From Bacteroidales bacterium (lineage in GTDB: Bacteria; Bacteroidota; Bacteroidia; Bacteroidales; VadinHA17), in NCBI GenBank assembly GCA_017999895.1, contig JAGNKY010000001.1:62001-126000 (forward strand): DNA of 64,000 bases. Reading direction: 5' to 3'. Under the pieces are notes generated by a model. It made no database searches. It saw nothing but the letters and a program-made list of their open reading frames with translations, and was not told the DNA's origin. Positions 25,936 to 35,233 of this stretch are shown here, piece by piece (within the stretch, counting starts at the first letter, position 1; each line of letters begins with the position of its first letter). A program made the position numbers and the translations under genes.

Positions 25936-27279
25936 ATGAAAAAGGCAATTTTTTTCAGTCTGGTTTTAATTCTATTGTTAAATAGTTGTGGCACATCGGA
26001 TACCGGTGAACTGACCGGAGTTATGGGAAGGAAAAAATTTTTTGAGCCTGAGCCTTACCAGATGGCTTTCGTTCCGGCAGGCAGTTTCGTTATGGGCCCC
26101 AGCGATGAGGATGCTGTTCATGCATTGAACTCACTTTCAAAAACAGTAACAGTTGAAGCATTCTGGATGGACCAGACGGAAGTAACAAATAATAAATATC
26201 GTCAGTTTGTCAATTATGTTCGCGATTCGATTCTCAGAACAAAGCTGGGTGAAGCAGGTATCGAAGGCCGCGAGTATTATATGACTGATAAAGAAGGCAA
26301 TATAATTGAGCCAAAAGTTCTAAACTGGAGCGAGAAAATTGACTTACGTGATGAGCAAACCGCTGAAATAATTGAAGAGATGTATTATCCACCGCAGGAA
26401 AGATTCAACGGGAGAAAAGAAATTGATACAAGAAAACTTAATTATTCTTATTACTGGGTTGATTATAAACAAGCAGCAAGAGTTCCTTATGTTCAGGATT
26501 ATAAGGCAGGAACCGGTAAATATATCGGTGAAGCATATAACCTTGAAGGAGTAAGTTCTCCAGTTAATGACCGTTCAGCATTTATCATTTCCGACATTGT
26601 CAATGTTTACCCCGACACGCTTTGCTGGATAAGGGATTTTACATATTCGCTTAACGATCCTCAGACTTCGATATATTTCTGGCATCCTTCGTTCGACGAT
26701 TATCCTGTTGTTGGAGTTTCTTGGGTACAGGCACGGGCTTTCAGTGTATGGAGGACGGATTATATGAATACTGCTCTAAGGAAAAATGGTATTCCAGATG
26801 TTCAGGCCTATCGTCTTCCCACTGAAACTGAATGGGAATATGCTGCAAGAGGAGGACTTGATCTTTCAATGTATCCGTGGGGTGGTCCTTATACGCGAAA
26901 TTATAAGGGATGTTTTTTAGCCAACTTCAAACCCTTAAGAGGCAATTATATTGATGACGGTTCTGTTTATACAGCTAAAGTTGGATCCTATGAACCCAAT
27001 GAGTATGGACTTTATGACATGTCGGGCAACGTTGCCGAATGGACATCAACAGCATATCAACCTGTTGAATATATTTTCACACACGATCTTAATCCTAATT
27101 ACGAATATAATGCTAAACCACAGGATCCACCTGTAATGAAACGTAAAGTAATCCGAGGAGGTTCGTGGAAAGATATTGCATATTTCCTTCAGACAAGTTC
27201 GAGAGATTACGAATATCAGGATTCCACGAAACCTTACATAGGATTTCGTAATGTCAGATCTTATATCGGAGTAAAATAA
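25936..27279 (+). CDS. gldK: type IX secretion lipoprotein GldK/PorK
   Basis: About 447 residues from the ATG at 25936 (another ATG at 25927 is possible). Lipoprotein signal with cysteine 18 (LLNSC). The body is a formylglycine-generating-enzyme-like (SUMF1) domain: FVPAGSFVMG, WMDQTEVTN, RLPTETEWEYAARGG, GNVAEWTS and IRGGSWKD. In GldK this fold is structural. The protein forms an outer-membrane-associated periplasmic ring with GldN, whose gene lies three genes on. Confidence 0.96.
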   Translation: MKKAIFFSLVLILLLNSCGTSDTGELTGVMGRKKFFEPEPYQMAFVPAGSFVMGPSDEDAVHALNSLSKTVTVEAFWMDQTEVTNNKYRQFVNYVRDSILRTKLGEAGIEGREYYMTDKEGNIIEPKVLNWSEKIDLRDEQTAEIIEEMYYPPQERFNGRKEIDTRKLNYSYYWVDYKQAARVPYVQDYKAGTGKYIGEAYNLEGVSSPVNDRSAFIISDIVNVYPDTLCWIRDFTYSLNDPQTSIYFWHPSFDDYPVVGVSWVQARAFSVWRTDYMNTALRKNGIPDVQAYRLPTETEWEYAARGGLDLSMYPWGGPYTRNYKGCFLANFKPLRGNYIDDGSVYTAKVGSYEPNEYGLYDMSGNVAEWTSTAYQPVEYIFTHDLNPNYEYNAKPQDPPVMKRKVIRGGSWKDIAYFLQTSSRDYEYQDSTKPYIGFRNVRSYIGVK

Positions 27280-27311
27280 TTTATTTAAATAATATTTTAA
27301 AACATAAATAT

Positions 27312-28193
27312 ATGAGTCTTGCAGAATTAGTACAAAGTAGTGGATGGAAGAATTTGATTGCAAAACTTTACGGTTTTGGAGCTTCCATAGTTATTATAGG
27401 CGCTCTTTTTAAAATACAGCACTGGCCTATGGCAGGAACCATGCTTACAGTTGGGCTCTGCACCGAATCAATAATCTTCTTTTTTTCAGCATTTGAACCA
27501 TTGCATGAAGAAGTAGATTGGTCTCTCGTTTACCCTGAACTTGCCGGAATAACAGAGGAAGGGGAAGAGCAGCTTCCTGCAAGCGGAAAATATCGCGATC
27601 CTTATTTCCAGAGACTTGGAGCAGCTGCAGGAGGAGGTGCAGGGTCGGCCGCCCTTGCAAAATTTGACGAGATGCTTGAAAAGTCGGAAATAACTCCTGA
27701 ACTTTTCCGGAATCTCGGTGCAGGCTTAAAGAAAATAAGTGAAGCTACTGCTAATATGAATGCAATGGTGGATGTTTCGTCAGCCTCCGAAAAATATCTA
27801 GAAACAATCAAATTGGCCGATGAATCTCTTAGTAAACTTAATGAATCATATCAGGCCACCACAAAGATTATAAATGAAACCGGATTAAATTACAAAAGCA
27901 TTTCAGATACATTGTCGATCATTGAAATGGGAGGCAAATCTTACCAGGAACAGATTGATGCTCTCAATAAAAATCTGTCTGCTTTGAATGCAGCTTATGA
28001 ACTTCAGCTGAAAGGTGCAAATAATTATGTTAAAGAATCTGAATCACTTTACAAAGAACTTCAGAGCCTGGTAGAAGACCTGGCCCATTCGGCAAGTGAT
28101 ACTAAAAAATACCGCGAACAGATTGCAAAACTTAACGAAAACCTTTCAGAATTGAATAATGTTTACGGTAATATGCTGGCTGCGATAAAGTAA
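27312..28193 (+). CDS. gldL: type IX secretion motor membrane protein GldL/PorL
   Basis: 293 residues. Two transmembrane helices in the first 65 residues (around GASIVIIGALFKIQHWP and TVGLCTESIIFFFSAFEP), followed by a cytoplasmic helical domain with coiled-coil character. Glu52 in the second helix matches the conserved acidic residue thought to carry the proton flow, and the KIQHWP turn is typical. GldL and GldM form the proton-driven motor of the type IX system. Complete length. Confidence 0.96.
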   Translation: MSLAELVQSSGWKNLIAKLYGFGASIVIIGALFKIQHWPMAGTMLTVGLCTESIIFFFSAFEPLHEEVDWSLVYPELAGITEEGEEQLPASGKYRDPYFQRLGAAAGGGAGSAALAKFDEMLEKSEITPELFRNLGAGLKKISEATANMNAMVDVSSASEKYLETIKLADESLSKLNESYQATTKIINETGLNYKSISDTLSIIEMGGKSYQEQIDALNKNLSALNAAYELQLKGANNYVKESESLYKELQSLVEDLAHSASDTKKYREQIAKLNENLSELNNVYGNMLAAIK

Positions 28194-28236
28194 ACCTGTA
28201 ATCCATGTTCATTAATTAATTCAAATTATTTGAAAA

Positions 28237-29898
28237 ATGGCTCAAGAGAAGCTTTCTCCACGGCAAAAGATGATCGGACTTATGTACTTGGTACTGACTG
28301 CTATGCTTGCCCTGAACGTATCAAAGGAAGCCGTGGAAGCGTTTAAAAATATTGACAAAGGCCTTTCCCAAACTCTTGCAAATTATTCGGCAAAAAACAA
28401 CATGATTTATGAAACCTTCGACAGAGTTGCGGCACAAAATCCGGCAAAGGCAGGACCAGCAAGAGATAAAGCTTATGAAGTGAAGCAAAGATCGGATGAG
28501 TTATTCGATTATCTTCAAGACCTTAAAATTGAAATAATAAAAACAGCTGAAGGAGACGACACTCCGGCTGTGAACGGCAGAGAAATAATAATTGAGGAGG
28601 TTAAAAAAATTGATCAGATAGATGTCCCTTCTCAAATACTAATCGGAGCCCATGAAAATGGAAAAGCAAATGACCTGAAAGCAATGATTAATTCATATCG
28701 AGATGATATGATAACATTGTTGAACGGGAGAAGTGTCTCAATTGAGGAATCTCTCAGAAGCATATTCAATACTGACGACGTTATTAACAAAGAAGGAGAA
28801 AAAGAGAGGTGGGAAAACTATACTTTCCAGATGTTACCTCTGGTTGCTACCGTCACACTACTTTCCAAAATGCAGGTTGATGTACGAAATGCCGAGACAG
28901 ACCTACTTAATTTCCTTTATGAACAAATTGATGCTCGCTCATACAAATTCAATAAAATATTTGCAACTGTAAAACCGGCTTCAACTTATGTTATGCAGGG
29001 CAATGATTATATGGCTGAGGTTTTTCTTACAGCTATCGATACTACCCAGGTGCCTACAATTACAGTTGGAGAATACAGGTCTACTGTAAATGCTGATGGG
29101 ACAGTGAAATATGAAATGGTAGGTGATTATATAACTCTTCCTGTTGATCAGGCAGGCAGAGGAGTATATAAGGTAAAAGCTTCTACTATAGGTCCTAAAA
29201 CATGGGGTGGCCTGATTACACTGAAAGCACCTGACGGAACAATAGTTTCATATCCTTTCAAAGAAGAATACTCGGTGGGCGCTCCTAACGTAGTAATTTC
29301 ACCAACTGCAATGAATGTGCTTTATGCCGGTATCGAGAATCCGATTGATATATCAGTACCTGGCGTTGGCTCTGATAAAATAAGGGCAGCTATGAGAAAC
29401 GGAACTATTCAGAAAGGTAAAGTTAAAAATACAAAAGGCGAAAACTTCCCGGGCGAATGGAAGGCTATGCCTGCTAATGAGTCTGTCGGACAAACAGCAC
29501 AAATAATTGTATCGGCAGAAATCAGCGGTAAATTACAGCCTTTTCAACCAATGGAATTCAGAATAAAAGCAATACCAAAACCTGTTGCAATGTTCGCTGG
29601 AAAAACCGGAAGTGCATCTGTAAACAAGAGCGAACTTGAAGCCCAACAAGCATTGTTTGCCGTACTTGAAGGCTTTGATTTCGACCTGAGATATAATATT
29701 ACCGAATTCAGAGTATCAACAACCGAAAAAGGATTCGATATATCCAGAGATAGTAAAAGCAACCTTTTGACAGCTGACCAAAAGGCACTTATAAAAGGAC
29801 TCACCAGAGGCAGAAAGTTAATCATTGAAAATATAAAAGCAATGGGACCCGATAGAAGGCCACAGGACCTTGCACCTATAATTATTACTGTTAATTAG
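28237..29898 (+). CDS. gldM: type IX secretion periplasmic shaft protein GldM/PorM
   Basis: 553 residues. One N-terminal transmembrane helix in [17 protein letters not shown], the characteristic GldM opening, then four periplasmic domains that span to the outer membrane. It connects the GldL ring to GldK/GldN. Full length and in the standard gene order. Confidence 0.97.
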   Translation: MAQEKLSPRQKMIGLMYLVLTAMLALNVSKEAVEAFKNIDKGLSQTLANYSAKNNMIYETFDRVAAQNPAKAGPARDKAYEVKQRSDELFDYLQDLKIEIIKTAEGDDTPAVNGREIIIEEVKKIDQIDVPSQILIGAHENGKANDLKAMINSYRDDMITLLNGRSVSIEESLRSIFNTDDVINKEGEKERWENYTFQMLPLVATVTLLSKMQVDVRNAETDLLNFLYEQIDARSYKFNKIFATVKPASTYVMQGNDYMAEVFLTAIDTTQVPTITVGEYRSTVNADGTVKYEMVGDYITLPVDQAGRGVYKVKASTIGPKTWGGLITLKAPDGTIVSYPFKEEYSVGAPNVVISPTAMNVLYAGIENPIDISVPGVGSDKIRAAMRNGTIQKGKVKNTKGENFPGEWKAMPANESVGQTAQIIVSAEISGKLQPFQPMEFRIKAIPKPVAMFAGKTGSASVNKSELEAQQALFAVLEGFDFDLRYNITEFRVSTTEKGFDISRDSKSNLLTADQKALIKGLTRGRKLIIENIKAMGPDRRPQDLAPIIITVN

Positions 29899-29914
29899 AA
29901 AATATATATCGACA

Positions 29915-30751
29915 ATGAAGAGAAAAATATTTTACGGAATTATTCTTTTAATGTTAGGCACAATTGTCAATGCCCAGACATTTAAAGATATTTACCAGAA
30001 GTCCATTCCAGACAATCAGAAAATAAACTATCCATACCTTAGAGAAGCGGACGTTTTTTGGTCCAAATTCATTTACAGAATAATAGACCTGCGTGAAAAA
30101 ATCAACCAGCCGCTTTATTATCCTACCAAAAATATGCCCGACGGAAGAAAAAACTTTATGGGTATTTTACTCGAAGAAATAAAGGCGGGTCGACTTAATG
30201 CTTATGATTATAACCTTGTTGTTGATACATTACCTATCAGTCTTACTTATGCCGATGTTGAAGCAAAACTAGGCGCTAAACTTGTCACTACCCAGATTCA
30301 GGACGTCAACACCCAAATTCTAAAAGATACAGTTATTCAGCAACAAGCAAATCCAGCCGATGTAAAACAACTCCTTCTTTATGAACAATGGTTCTTCGAT
30401 AAGAAGCATTCGAAACTCGATGTAAGAATAATAGGTATCTGTCCTATCTATATTTATTTCGACCCAGCAACACAACGTACAGTGCGTAATCCTACTTTCT
30501 GGGTAAGATATGATGAAGTAAGAGACCTGCTTGCTAAAAAGGAAGTATTCAATGCATTTAACGATTCACAAAGAATTTCTTATGATGATCTTTTTATGCT
30601 AAGAAAATTCGGTAGTTACATATATGGCGAATCTAATGTATTCGACGACAGATCAATAGTCGAATATGCTACAGGGAAAGATGCTATGTTCGAAGCAGAA
30701 CGAATTAAAAAGGAAATATCTAATTTTGAACACGATTTGTGGGAATATTAG
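29915..30751 (+). CDS. gldN: type IX secretion ring protein GldN/PorN
   Basis: 278 residues with a cleavable signal peptide ([12 protein letters not shown], mature end near NAQ|TFKD). Family features include the [11 protein letters not shown] segment and the C-terminal [17 protein letters not shown]. It partners GldK in the periplasmic ring and contacts GldM. Last gene of the cluster; a 15-bp terminator hairpin follows 17 bases later. Confidence 0.96.
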   Translation: MKRKIFYGIILLMLGTIVNAQTFKDIYQKSIPDNQKINYPYLREADVFWSKFIYRIIDLREKINQPLYYPTKNMPDGRKNFMGILLEEIKAGRLNAYDYNLVVDTLPISLTYADVEAKLGAKLVTTQIQDVNTQILKDTVIQQQANPADVKQLLLYEQWFFDKKHSKLDVRIIGICPIYIYFDPATQRTVRNPTFWVRYDEVRDLLAKKEVFNAFNDSQRISYDDLFMLRKFGSYIYGESNVFDDRSIVEYATGKDAMFEAERIKKEISNFEHDLWEY

Positions 30752-30767
30752 AATAAATTGACAGAAT

Positions 30768-30803
30768 AAAAAAGGAAGGGGCAATTAAGCCCCTTCCTTT
30801 TTT
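30768..30803. terminator. bidirectional intrinsic terminator
   Basis: Perfect 15-bp stem (AAAAAAGGAAGGGGC / GCCCCTTCCTTTTTT) with a six-base AATTAA loop. Because the stem ends in A6/T6, a U-run is made on both strands. It separates gldN (plus) from the convergent manC (minus). Confidence 0.93.
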
Positions 30804-30823
30804 ATTTTAATTTACTTTTAAGT

Positions 30824-31909
30824 CTAAAGATATTTTTCACCTGTCTTCTTCTTAACATCCTCGAAGTAATATTTAATATTCTGTTCATCTTTTTTCTTAA
30901 CTATCATAAGAATATCACCTGAGTCGACAATAATATAGTCTTCAAGCCCTTCTAATACAGCTATTTTCCCTGGAGTGATATTGACGATATTACAAAATGT
31001 GTTATAAGTAAACAATTCACCGCTAATAACTACATTTCCGGAACTATCTGCTGCAGAATGTTCATAAAGAGAGCCCCAGGTACCAAGATCCGACCATCCT
31101 ATATCTGTATATATAACATATACGTTGTCGGCTTTCTCCATTATACCGTAATCAATTGAAATATTTTTAAATGAAATATATGTTCGTGATATAAAAGACT
31201 CTTCTTCTTCGGTGCCGAGCAAATCCTTTCCTTCCTCAAAAGCCATATATATGTCGGGCAAATACTTTGAAAAAGCTTCGAGTATTGAATTGAGATTCCA
31301 AAAAAATATTCCTGAGTTCCAGTAAAAGTCGCCACTTTCAAGAAACACTTTCGCCAGCTCAATATTAGGTTTTTCAGTAAATGTCTTAACTTTAAACAGT
31401 TTATCATATCCTGGCATAGGCTTTTTGCGGTTTGCCTGGATATATCCGTAACCTGTTTCAGGTCTGTCGGGTTTAATACCGAGAGTTAGAAGAGCATTAT
31501 GATTTGCAACAAATTCAAAAGCTCTGTTAATGACATTACAGAATTCATCCTCTTTAGAAATAAGATGATCGGAAGGTGTTACTGCAATTACAGCATCAGG
31601 GTTTTCTTTCCTTATTCTGAAAACGCCATAAGCTATGCATGGGGCCGTATTTCGTCTCAGGGGTTCGGCTAATACTCTATCCGGACTAATACCAAGCTGT
31701 TCGATTGCTATTTCCTTATGTTCGACATTTGTAACCACAAAAATATTTTCTTCAGGACATACTTTTTTAAAGCGTCTATAAGTCTCCTGAATAAGAGTCT
31801 CTCCCCTTCCGAGAATATCGAGATACTGTTTGGGCTTTTGTTTCCGGCTTAAAGGCCAGAAACGGCTGCCAATGCCACCAGCCATAATTATTACGTATCG
31901 ATTTTTCAT
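30824..31909 (-). CDS. manC: mannose-1-phosphate guanylyltransferase
   Basis: 361 residues. Nucleotidyltransferase signature MAGGIGSRFWPLS followed by KPKQYLDI, the GMP-type pattern. VTPSDHLI and FTEKPN are further landmarks. It makes GDP-mannose from mannose-1-phosphate and GTP for surface glycans. It lacks the C-terminal phosphomannose isomerase domain of bifunctional forms. Single gene, with its own -7 box and a shared terminator at its 3' end. Confidence 0.93.
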   Translation of the reverse strand: MKNRYVIIMAGGIGSRFWPLSRKQKPKQYLDILGRGETLIQETYRRFKKVCPEENIFVVTNVEHKEIAIEQLGISPDRVLAEPLRRNTAPCIAYGVFRIRKENPDAVIAVTPSDHLISKEDEFCNVINRAFEFVANHNALLTLGIKPDRPETGYGYIQANRKKPMPGYDKLFKVKTFTEKPNIELAKVFLESGDFYWNSGIFFWNLNSILEAFSKYLPDIYMAFEEGKDLLGTEEEESFISRTYISFKNISIDYGIMEKADNVYVIYTDIGWSDLGTWGSLYEHSAADSSGNVVISGELFTYNTFCNIVNITPGKIAVLEGLEDYIIVDSGDILMIVKKKDEQNIKYYFEDVKKKTGEKYL

Positions 31910-31939
31910 TATTCGATTGATTTTTTATTCACATTATTG

Positions 31940-31947
31940 CAAATATA
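31940..31947 (-). promoter_or_regulatory. -7 promoter box for manC
   Basis: CAAATATA on the plus strand reads TATATTTG on the minus strand, an exact TAnnTTTG match 31 bases before the manC ATG. Same sequence and spacing as the box at 40074-40081. Confidence 0.5.
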
Positions 31948-32037
31948 AGAACAATTTATACAGCGATATACTTTTATGATATTGATCGGGTGGATAAGGC
32001 AATTATTTGTAATTTTATGCGCTGGGAAAAAAACGAA

Positions 32038-32784
32038 ATGTTCAAATTTCTTGAAAGCTTAGGACGCTATTTCCTTCTACTTGGAAAGGTATTTTCAAAA
32101 CCTGAGAAGGCATCGGTTTATTATAAACAGACTATTAAAGAATTGATTTTTCTTGGGATCAATTCAATAGGAATAACTGTGATTATTTCATTTTTTATGG
32201 GTGCCGCAATTACACTTCAGACGGCTTACAATACTGAAAATCCTATTTATCCTGCATACCTTATAGGTTTGGGATGTCGCGATTCAATAATACTTGAATT
32301 TTCCTCCACAATTGTAGCACTTATTCTCGCAGGAAAGGTAGGCTCAAATATTGCATCTGAAATAGGTACAATGAGAGTTACAGAACAAATAGATGCTCTT
32401 GAGATTATGGGAGTAAACTCTGCTTCATATTTAATACTTCCAAAAATGATAGCAACTCTTATTTTTAATCCTTTCCTCACACTGATTAGTATTATTGTAG
32501 GAATAGCTGGAGGATGGTTTATAGGAACTCAGGTCATAGGAGTAATAACTTCCGAACAGTTTATATACGGAATACAATATGCATTTATACCTTATTATAT
32601 AACTTATTCACTTATTAAAACCGTGGTCTTCGCTTTCCTGATTACAAGCATTTCAGCTTACCAGGGATATTTTGTAAAAGGAGGATCACTTGAAGTTGGG
32701 CAGGCCGCAACAAAGTCAGTTGTATATAGTAGCGTGTTTATTCTAATATTCAATGTTATACTCACCCAATTGTTACTTTCATGA
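32038..32784 (+). CDS. mlaE: MlaE-family ABC transporter permease
   Basis: About 248 residues from the ATG at 32038; an in-frame GTG at 31990 gives an N-terminus not typical of the family. Multi-helix membrane protein with the MlaE signature EIGTMRVTEQIDALEIMG. It is the permease of the Mla-type system that moves phospholipids between membranes. The ATPase gene overlaps its stop (ATGA). No MCE-domain (MlaD) gene follows, so that partner must be elsewhere. Confidence 0.93.
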   Translation: MFKFLESLGRYFLLLGKVFSKPEKASVYYKQTIKELIFLGINSIGITVIISFFMGAAITLQTAYNTENPIYPAYLIGLGCRDSIILEFSSTIVALILAGKVGSNIASEIGTMRVTEQIDALEIMGVNSASYLILPKMIATLIFNPFLTLISIIVGIAGGWFIGTQVIGVITSEQFIYGIQYAFIPYYITYSLIKTVVFAFLITSISAYQGYFVKGGSLEVGQAATKSVVYSSVFILIFNVILTQLLLS

Positions 32785-33530
32785 TTATAGTAAAAAATAT
32801 AAGTAAATCATTTAATGGCAGGAAAGTGCTTTCAGATATCAATGTAACGTTTGAAACAGGTATCACAAATTTAATTATAGGTCAAAGCGGATCAGGTAAA
32901 ACGGTGTTGCTAAAATCAATTGTAGGCCTTCATGATATTGACAGCGGCGAAGTATGGTTTGATAACGTATTGTTTAACAAACTCGAATTTAAACAAAAGA
33001 AAGAAATAAGGAAACAAATGGGAATGCTTTTTCAGGGCAGTGCACTTTTCGACTCGATTACTGTTGAACAAAACGTCAGATTTCCTCTTGATATGTTCAC
33101 AAACATGACCATGAAGGAAAAAACCAGAAGGGTAAATTTTTGTCTTGAGCGTGTAAATATCATTAATGCGAACGATTTGTACCCTGCCGAACTTTCTGGA
33201 GGAATGAAAAAAAGAGTGGCAATAGCGCGCGCTATTGCACTTAATCCAAAATACCTGCTTTGTGATGAACCTAACTCGGGCCTCGATCCGATTACCGCAA
33301 ATCGTATTGATAAACTGATAAAAGAAATTACAGAGGAATATTCAATGACTACAATAATCAATACTCATGATATGAACTCTGTTATGGAAATAGGTGAAAA
33401 AGTCATCTTCATAAGCGACGGGATAAAATACTGGGAAGGAAATAAAGATCAAATACTGAGTTCAGATTGCAAATTGCTTAATGACTTTGTTTTTGCCAAT
33501 GTGCTGGCAAAAAAGCTTATAAATAAATAA
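32781..33530 (+). CDS. mlaF: MlaF-family ABC transporter ATPase
   Basis: 249 residues. Walker A GQSGSGKT, signature LSGGMKKRVAIARAIA (the GGMKKR form is typical of MlaF), Walker B LLCDEPNSGLDP and the switch histidine in NTHDMNSV. It powers MlaE, with which it is translationally coupled. Confidence 0.94.
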   Translation: MIIVKNISKSFNGRKVLSDINVTFETGITNLIIGQSGSGKTVLLKSIVGLHDIDSGEVWFDNVLFNKLEFKQKKEIRKQMGMLFQGSALFDSITVEQNVRFPLDMFTNMTMKEKTRRVNFCLERVNIINANDLYPAELSGGMKKRVAIARAIALNPKYLLCDEPNSGLDPITANRIDKLIKEITEEYSMTTIINTHDMNSVMEIGEKVIFISDGIKYWEGNKDQILSSDCKLLNDFVFANVLAKKLINK

Positions 33531-33532
33531 AC

Positions 33533-33742
33533 CTATTTTCCTTTGATTTCCTTCTTTTCTTTCTTTTCTTCCTCGTAATCTATATATTCACCAAGATCTT
33601 TGAATGATTCTTTTTTGTTAAACATATTTTTATCGTAATGGAAAGGTTTTTCCCACGGTGATGCTTTCTTTTCTGGACTGGTTCTTGCCAGTGTTCTTAG
33701 AATCAATAAAATAAGAATTAAAATCAAAATAAGCCTAATCAT
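33533..33742 (-). CDS. small single-pass membrane protein
   Basis: 69 residues from the ATG at 33742 (a TTG at 33766 would overlap the previous gene). One hydrophobic helix rich in Ile/Leu at the start, then a charged cytoplasmic tail with GEYIDYEEEKKEKK. The tail resembles small DUF4834-type proteins of Bacteroidota, but I am not certain. Last gene of the minus-strand envelope operon; it ends two bases from the end of the convergent mlaF. Confidence 0.6.
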   Translation of the reverse strand: MIRLILILILILLILRTLARTSPEKKASPWEKPFHYDKNMFNKKESFKDLGEYIDYEEEKKEKKEIKGK

Positions 33743-33762
33743 AACTCTTTTCCTTAAAACAT

Positions 33763-35214
33763 TCAAATAATTATCATTGGTTTGTCAGTTTTCTTTTTAA
33801 TATTATTTCCAAGTACAAGGTTAAGCCCAAATCTTATATTTAAAGTGTTCCAGTTAGAAGGTAGTGGTATTTCATTATCCTCCGATATTATTTTATTCCA
33901 TGTGAGAGGGATGCGATCGGTAATAACGTAAAATTGAAATATTCCTGCCCTTAATGCCAGACCTGCGCCAAGGTTATCGAATCTGTGATTTGCAGCAGTG
34001 TATGCCAGAGTGGTTGACAAAGCATTACCAAGGTTGAGGTTTGCCGAAATAGTAAAGGATTCACGCACATGTCCGGTTTCAAAATGAGTACGTGACAAAA
34101 GACCTACACCAAATTTTTTTATAATATTATAGCTTGCACCTATAGCTATCTCGGGAGAGAGAAATGTATTAAACGGCTCTTTATCATTTGAAACTATAAA
34201 AGAGTTTTTAAGGGAGTCGAGCATTTCATCAGCAAGTTCATCGAAAGTTTTTGTTCCATTCACGACGTCCTTTATATTGAAGCCGCTGAATGAAAATGTA
34301 CTTTCTGCCTTAAGGTTTGTTATCCTGTCGTGCCATCTTATAAAACCAAGATCAGTAATTGAAGCGGATATACTCAAATTTTGTGTAAAATTATAAACTG
34401 CTCCAATATCAATTCCGAAACCTCTATTTTTTGTATTAAGGAAAAACTTCGTAGATTTTAAAATATCATCATTAACGACAACAGAGTCGGGATAATTATC
34501 CTCATCTAAATAGAAATCTACCGGTCCGCTTATATTAGCCGTCAGATCGGCGTTGATTGCATGAGCATAATCATCGCCCACAGTAAGTTTAAGATTTCTA
34601 TTGTCAAAAGAAAAACCAGCAATGCCAAATAAAAGCTTTGCTTTTGCCCCAATTCTCAGATTTTTTCCAAACATTTTAGAAAATCCAATGCCGGCTTCTC
34701 TGAAATATGTAAGGCCAGCATCAAGATTTTTTAAGTCGAGACTTTTACCAACATAGTTTTCATTGCCAGCCAGACAGATTCTGATAAGGTCTTCAGGCAG
34801 AGAAATGTCGGCTTCGGCTCTTTCATTTATATCCAGAAAGATATACATATCCTTTCCTGCATTGAATCCAAGGCCAAATAATTGAACATTTATTTTGCCG
34901 TCAAGAAAATTGTTTTGCTTAATCTTATCGAGAAAGTCATTAATGTCGTAATCGGGATGAAGAAATGTAACTATAGAATCGGCTCTTCCTGGAATTAAAA
35001 TATCCGACAGATTAAAAAAATTATTATTTATGTTGGCGTTTATTCCTGTTATACCAATCCCCAGATAGAACGAGTTTGTTGGTCGCAATGCCGGGTTAAA
35101 CAGGTGATTCTGGGGTAAGTTCATGTAATACAGTGCCTCGCCTGTCTGCCCGAAAAGTGACGCTGATAAGAAGGTCAGGAAGAAGAAAAAAGAAAGTTTA
35201 GCCCGTTTGTTCAT
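33763..35214 (-). CDS. outer-membrane beta-barrel protein, DUF5723-like
   Basis: 483 residues. Signal peptide (MNKRAKLSFFFFL, mature end near LFGQ), then LPQNHLFNPALRPTNSFYLG, similar to the FNPA opening of PorV/FadL-like barrels. Alternating hydrophobic strands run to the C-terminus. This fits the DUF5723 family as I recall it. Third gene of a four-gene operon (40043 to 33533) whose first two products are membrane-anchored and lipid-anchored. Function unknown. Confidence 0.7.
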   Translation of the reverse strand: MNKRAKLSFFFFLTFLSASLFGQTGEALYYMNLPQNHLFNPALRPTNSFYLGIGITGINANINNNFFNLSDILIPGRADSIVTFLHPDYDINDFLDKIKQNNFLDGKINVQLFGLGFNAGKDMYIFLDINERAEADISLPEDLIRICLAGNENYVGKSLDLKNLDAGLTYFREAGIGFSKMFGKNLRIGAKAKLLFGIAGFSFDNRNLKLTVGDDYAHAINADLTANISGPVDFYLDEDNYPDSVVVNDDILKSTKFFLNTKNRGFGIDIGAVYNFTQNLSISASITDLGFIRWHDRITNLKAESTFSFSGFNIKDVVNGTKTFDELADEMLDSLKNSFIVSNDKEPFNTFLSPEIAIGASYNIIKKFGVGLLSRTHFETGHVRESFTISANLNLGNALSTTLAYTAANHRFDNLGAGLALRAGIFQFYVITDRIPLTWNKIISEDNEIPLPSNWNTLNIRFGLNLVLGNNIKKKTDKPMIII

Positions 35215-35233
35215 ATATCAGTAATAAATATTT

